From the NCBI RefSeq assembly GCF_013307205.1, contig NZ_CP028940.1, forward strand, positions 1,285,702 to 1,349,701: a stretch of 64,000 bases of DNA, in the 5' to 3' direction. The translations under genes were made by a program, and so were the position numbers. Below are positions 61,643 through 64,000 of the stretch, piece after piece (positions within the stretch are counted from its first letter, which is position 1; the number at the start of each line of letters is the position of its first letter). Source of the DNA: Polynucleobacter arcticus. GTDB lineage: Bacteria; Pseudomonadota; Gammaproteobacteria; Burkholderiales; Burkholderiaceae. The notes under the pieces were generated by a model. It worked only from the letters and a program-made list of their open reading frames with translations. It did not search any database and had not been told where the DNA came from.

Positions 61643-61867
61643 ATGGAACTTAAAGTCAAACTCAGCGCACGCAATACCCTCAGTGGCAAAGTTGTTGAAC
61701 TCAAAATGGGTCAAACTACTTCTCACGTGAAATTGGATATTGGTGGGGGTCATATCGTGACCGCATCGATTACCAATGAGGCTGTAGATGAACTTAATCT
61801 CAAGGTGGGTGATCAGGCTTGGGGTGTAATTAAGGCCTCTGACGTCATGATTGCTAAGGACGCTTAA
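61643..61867 (+). CDS. Molbindin (Mop, TOBE domain)
   Basis: 74 residues, a single TOBE/Mop domain: LKVKLSARNTLSGKVVELKM, then VTASITNEAVDELNLKVGDQ and AWGVIKASDVMIAKD. Oligomers store and deliver molybdate or tungstate in the cytoplasm. Last gene of the tupA operon, eight bases after the preceding gene. A terminator follows but is split by an IS element. Confidence 0.92.
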   Translation: MELKVKLSARNTLSGKVVELKMGQTTSHVKLDIGGGHIVTASITNEAVDELNLKVGDQAWGVIKASDVMIAKDA

Positions 61868-61963
61868 TCGGGCGCTTAATCAGACATTTAACTAGACCTG
61901 AATCATTTCTTGTTGTACAAAAGGCCCGCATTTGAACTGACCCACAAAAGCTGGACAGTTTAA

Positions 61964-62764
61964 TTAGGTTAGCACGAGGGATTGAGTTCGGTAATTAACT
62001 GGACTTAATCCCTTTAGCTTTTGTTTGATCCGATCATGGTTGTAGTAGTCGATGTATTCCCTCAGTTGCGCTTTAAATAATTCGATAGTCTCAAACTTCT
62101 GTTGGTAGAAGAACTCGGTCTTCATCACTCCAAACCAGTTTTCCATGACAGCGTTATCCAAGCAATTACCTTTCCTGGACATGCTCTGAGTAATGCCTTG
62201 CTGGTGCAGGGCCTGCTGATAAATACCCATCCGGTATTGCCAGCCTTGGTCTGAGTGCAGCATGGGTTTATCTTTTGGTTTTAGTTGCTTAAAAGCTTTT
62301 TGGAGCATCTGCATGACTGAGCTAATCTGTGGTCGATCCGCAATCTCATAGGAGATGATCTCTTGGTTATATAGATCTAAGATGGGTGAGAGATACACCT
62401 TCTGCCCTCCGATATTGAACTCGGTGACATCAGTAACCCACTTTTGATTGGGTTTGCTAGCTACAAAGTGGCGCTCTAGCAAGTTGGGGGCTACCTTACC
62501 CACAGACCCCTTATAAGACTGGTAGCGCTTAGGGCGAACGGTGGATTTGAGTCCAAGTTGTCCCATGAGCTTTTGTACAGTCTTAGGATCAAGGTAGTGT
62601 TGCAAGTTACCGAGCTCCAAATGGACTCGCCGATAACCATAGCGCCCTTTGTGGCGATGGTAGATGGCGCTGATCTGGGTCTTGACTGCAAGATAGGGAT
62701 CAGTCTGCTTACTAAGCCCCACCTGGTAGTAATAAACACTTCTAGCCATCTTGGCGACAGCCAA
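61964..62764 (-). CDS. IS3-family transposase OrfB
   Basis: 266 residues as called from a TTG. DDE integrase features: WVTDVTEFNIGGQKVYLSPI (first Asp), MLHSDQGWQYRMGIYQQALH (second Asp), and NAVMENWFGVMKTEFFYQQK (Glu), as in the IS3 family. The frame extends upstream without stop into orfA and would be made by -1 slippage. Residues upstream read LRQQYPLQIILAVAKMARSV, typical for IS150 OrfB. Confidence 0.92.
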   Translation of the reverse strand: MAVAKMARSVYYYQVGLSKQTDPYLAVKTQISAIYHRHKGRYGYRRVHLELGNLQHYLDPKTVQKLMGQLGLKSTVRPKRYQSYKGSVGKVAPNLLERHFVASKPNQKWVTDVTEFNIGGQKVYLSPILDLYNQEIISYEIADRPQISSVMQMLQKAFKQLKPKDKPMLHSDQGWQYRMGIYQQALHQQGITQSMSRKGNCLDNAVMENWFGVMKTEFFYQQKFETIELFKAQLREYIDYYNHDRIKQKLKGLSPVNYRTQSLVLT

Positions 62765-62802
62765 GATGATCTGTAAGGGGTATTGCTGCCTTAACTCAGT
62801 AA

Positions 62803-63324
62803 TTACTTGGGCTTGTTCTTGCTTGCCAAGTGTTTTTGCTGGGCTAAGGCCTCGAGCTTTTTTAGGTAATCAGTCTCCACCCTGCGGTACTCAAGCTCTT
62901 GCATGAGCTCTTGTGGAGTCATCTGGGTCACCGGCTTATTAGTCGGAATAAATGGTTTACAGGGTTTTGACATGGGTGGCCGTCCCTTGGGCTTAGGTTC
63001 TAGGGCTGTGATACCGCCTTCATTGTAAAGACGTTGCCATTGACCAATCGTGCTGGGTGCGGGGATATTAAAGTGGGCTGCCGCTTGATTAATGGAGAGC
63101 TGGTGCTGCCCCATATGCTGCAAGACAGATAGCTTGAAGGTAGGCGTGTACTGGACGTAACTCTGATTGAGGCTGTGTGGGCCATGGGCTTTGTAAGCAT
63201 GAACCCATTTGCGAACATAGGCGTATTTAACGCCGTATTGATCTCCAATAGTTTTAAAACCACCCCTACCGGAGAGGTAATGCTGAATAACTACTAGCTT
63301 AAACTCTTTGCTGTATTTGGACAT
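62803..63324 (-). CDS. IS3-family OrfA (DNA-binding)
   Basis: 173 residues with two helix-turn-helix units: YLSGRGGFKTIGDQYGVKYA and LSINQAAAHFNIPAPSTIGQ. It binds the IS ends and is fused to OrfB by a programmed -1 frameshift. A run AAAAAC at 62832-62837, in the frame overlap, is a plausible slippery site. Confidence 0.9.
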   Translation of the reverse strand: MSKYSKEFKLVVIQHYLSGRGGFKTIGDQYGVKYAYVRKWVHAYKAHGPHSLNQSYVQYTPTFKLSVLQHMGQHQLSINQAAAHFNIPAPSTIGQWQRLYNEGGITALEPKPKGRPPMSKPCKPFIPTNKPVTQMTPQELMQELEYRRVETDYLKKLEALAQQKHLASKNKPK

Positions 63325-63440
63325 GAGACTGACCCTGTTGAGTTGGATTGGGTGTCCAACTTTTGTGGGTCAGTTCAATTGCGGGCCTTTTTATTTACAA
63401 CCTCAGCACTTAGTAGTGATGAAGTTAAGGTTTTAAATGC

Positions 63441-64000
63441 TTACTTCTTTGGCGTTACAAAACCAATCGCTGTATCGTCAACAAACTCTACGATGACTTC
63501 ATCACCAGCTTTGAATTTCTCGAGGCCTAGCACGCTTTGATCCACTTTCACTCTTTGCTTCTCACCTGAAGGCAATGTGAATGTCACAACACGAGTTTTT
63601 GCATCGATCGTAGTGATTTTCACTGTTGCATAAATAGTGTCAGTAGTTTCTTCAAACGGCTTAACAGAACCTTTGCCAGCAATTACAACTGAACGCACGC
63701 CAGAAACGCCTGGTTTTGCACCTTTAGGGGCTGCCACTAAACCAACTGCAATCGCTTGAGCATGCTCAACAACAAAAAGGTCGCCCTTCTTCACTTTGTC
63801 CAAATCATTCACTTGCTTAGATACGTTCATTTGCGCCAAATTACCGTTAGCATCTTTCAACACGACGATACGCTTCTGAACATCAACAGAATCCACAGTA
63901 GCAGTTAATACGACTGCTTCAGCGGCCAATGGCATCATTTTTGTTGGGGCCTGAGCAAATGCAGAGCTGGCAACAACTAAACCGAGTGAAGCGACTAATG
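63441..64000 (-). CDS. Exported protein of unknown function, start outside the window
   Basis: At least 186 residues to the right edge. The frame continues upstream of 63938 without a stop, through LVASLGLVVASSAFAQAPTK, a signal peptide. Two beta-rich repeats share features (VQKRIVVLKDANGNLAQMNV and AKTRVVTFTLPSGEKQRVKV), suggesting a duplicated OB-like or similar fold. No family is named with confidence. Gene is convergent with the tupA-mop operon across the IS-split terminator. Confidence 0.75.
   Translation of the reverse strand, partial: LVASLGLVVASSAFAQAPTKMMPLAAEAVVLTATVDSVDVQKRIVVLKDANGNLAQMNVSKQVNDLDKVKKGDLFVVEHAQAIAVGLVAAPKGAKPGVSGVRSVVIAGKGSVKPFEETTDTIYATVKITTIDAKTRVVTFTLPSGEKQRVKVDQSVLGLEKFKAGDEVIVEFVDDTAIGFVTPKK

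Larger units (their letters stand above)
61933..63377 (-). mobile_element. IS150-like element of the IS3 family
   Basis: 1445 bp. Ends are inverted repeats beginning TGAACTGACCCACAAAAG (left) and the same on the right strand (one mismatch a few bases further in), with IS3-type TG...CA termini. Flanking ATT at 61930-61932 and 63378-63380 forms a 3-bp target duplication. Two transposase frames lie inside, in the same direction. The length equals that of IS150 to within a few bases. The copy appears intact. Confidence 0.9.
61919..63391. terminator. Bidirectional terminator split by the IS
   Basis: The two arms of a perfect 11-bp stem, AAAAGGCCCGC (61919-61929) and GCGGGCCTTTT (63381-63391), lie on either side of the IS. 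Joined without the insert they would form a hairpin with an ATT loop and T tails on both strands. It would have ended the tupA-mop operon and the convergent gene at 63441. Confidence 0.75.

Overview
The window reads as a chromosome segment of a freshwater betaproteobacterium, most likely Polynucleobacter or a close relative in the Burkholderiaceae. This is inferred from moderate GC (roughly 45% by eye), the trxA-rho-rpmE2 block, Bug-type binding proteins, AddAB-like recombination genes and the overall protein style; no 16S or other diagnostic gene is present. No tRNA, rRNA or CRISPR array was recognised.

Region 1 (1-9.8 kb) is a prophage or prophage remnant, mostly on the minus strand: a DUF1376 replication-type protein, two small genes, a terminase large subunit and a portal gene. 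A Gabija-type defence pair (gajA TOPRIM/ABC nuclease, gajB UvrD-like helicase) with different base composition sits between terminase and portal. The portal reading frame has lost its start at that junction. A small ORF and an AlpA-type regulator diverge at 9.5-9.8 kb.

Region 2 (9.9-30.4 kb) is a defence, toxin-antitoxin and surface island. It holds a HIT hydrolase coupled to an EVE-HNH nuclease; a type I restriction operon (hsdM-hsdS-hsdR) followed by a YgjP-like metalloprotease and a deoxyribonucleotidase; a DUF262-DUF1524 protein with a RAMA-like C-terminus; HigBA; two related small secreted proteins; a WYL regulator; a DUF4258/HTH pair; a Slam translocon with its surface lipoprotein; and a MNT-HEPN pair. 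A 17-bp inverted repeat, (A/G)GCTCA-N5-TGAGCT, occurs six times, always intergenic. One copy precedes the WYL gene, another the HIT/EVE-HNH operon, and others small genes. This looks like an uncharacterised regulon and is the most interesting signal in the window.

Region 3 (30.4-41.2 kb) carries an ExoX-like exonuclease, a metal-uptake operon with a formamidase-like protein but no ATPase, SOS-controlled umuDC under a perfect LexA box, a second IF-1, a cold-shock protein, and BrnTA, whose toxin frame has ATA where ATG is expected.

Region 4 (41.2-64 kb) looks like core genome: an AddAB-like pair, trxA, rho, rpmE2, a membrane glycosyltransferase, a MATE exporter, envelope proteins, dsbB with a DUF5993 partner, FAH hydrolase, SemiSWEET, cytochrome c, and a molybdate/tungstate cluster of three binding proteins, a ModE-like regulator and a molbindin without permease or ATPase. 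An IS150-like element has landed precisely in the loop of a bidirectional terminator at 61.9-63.4 kb.
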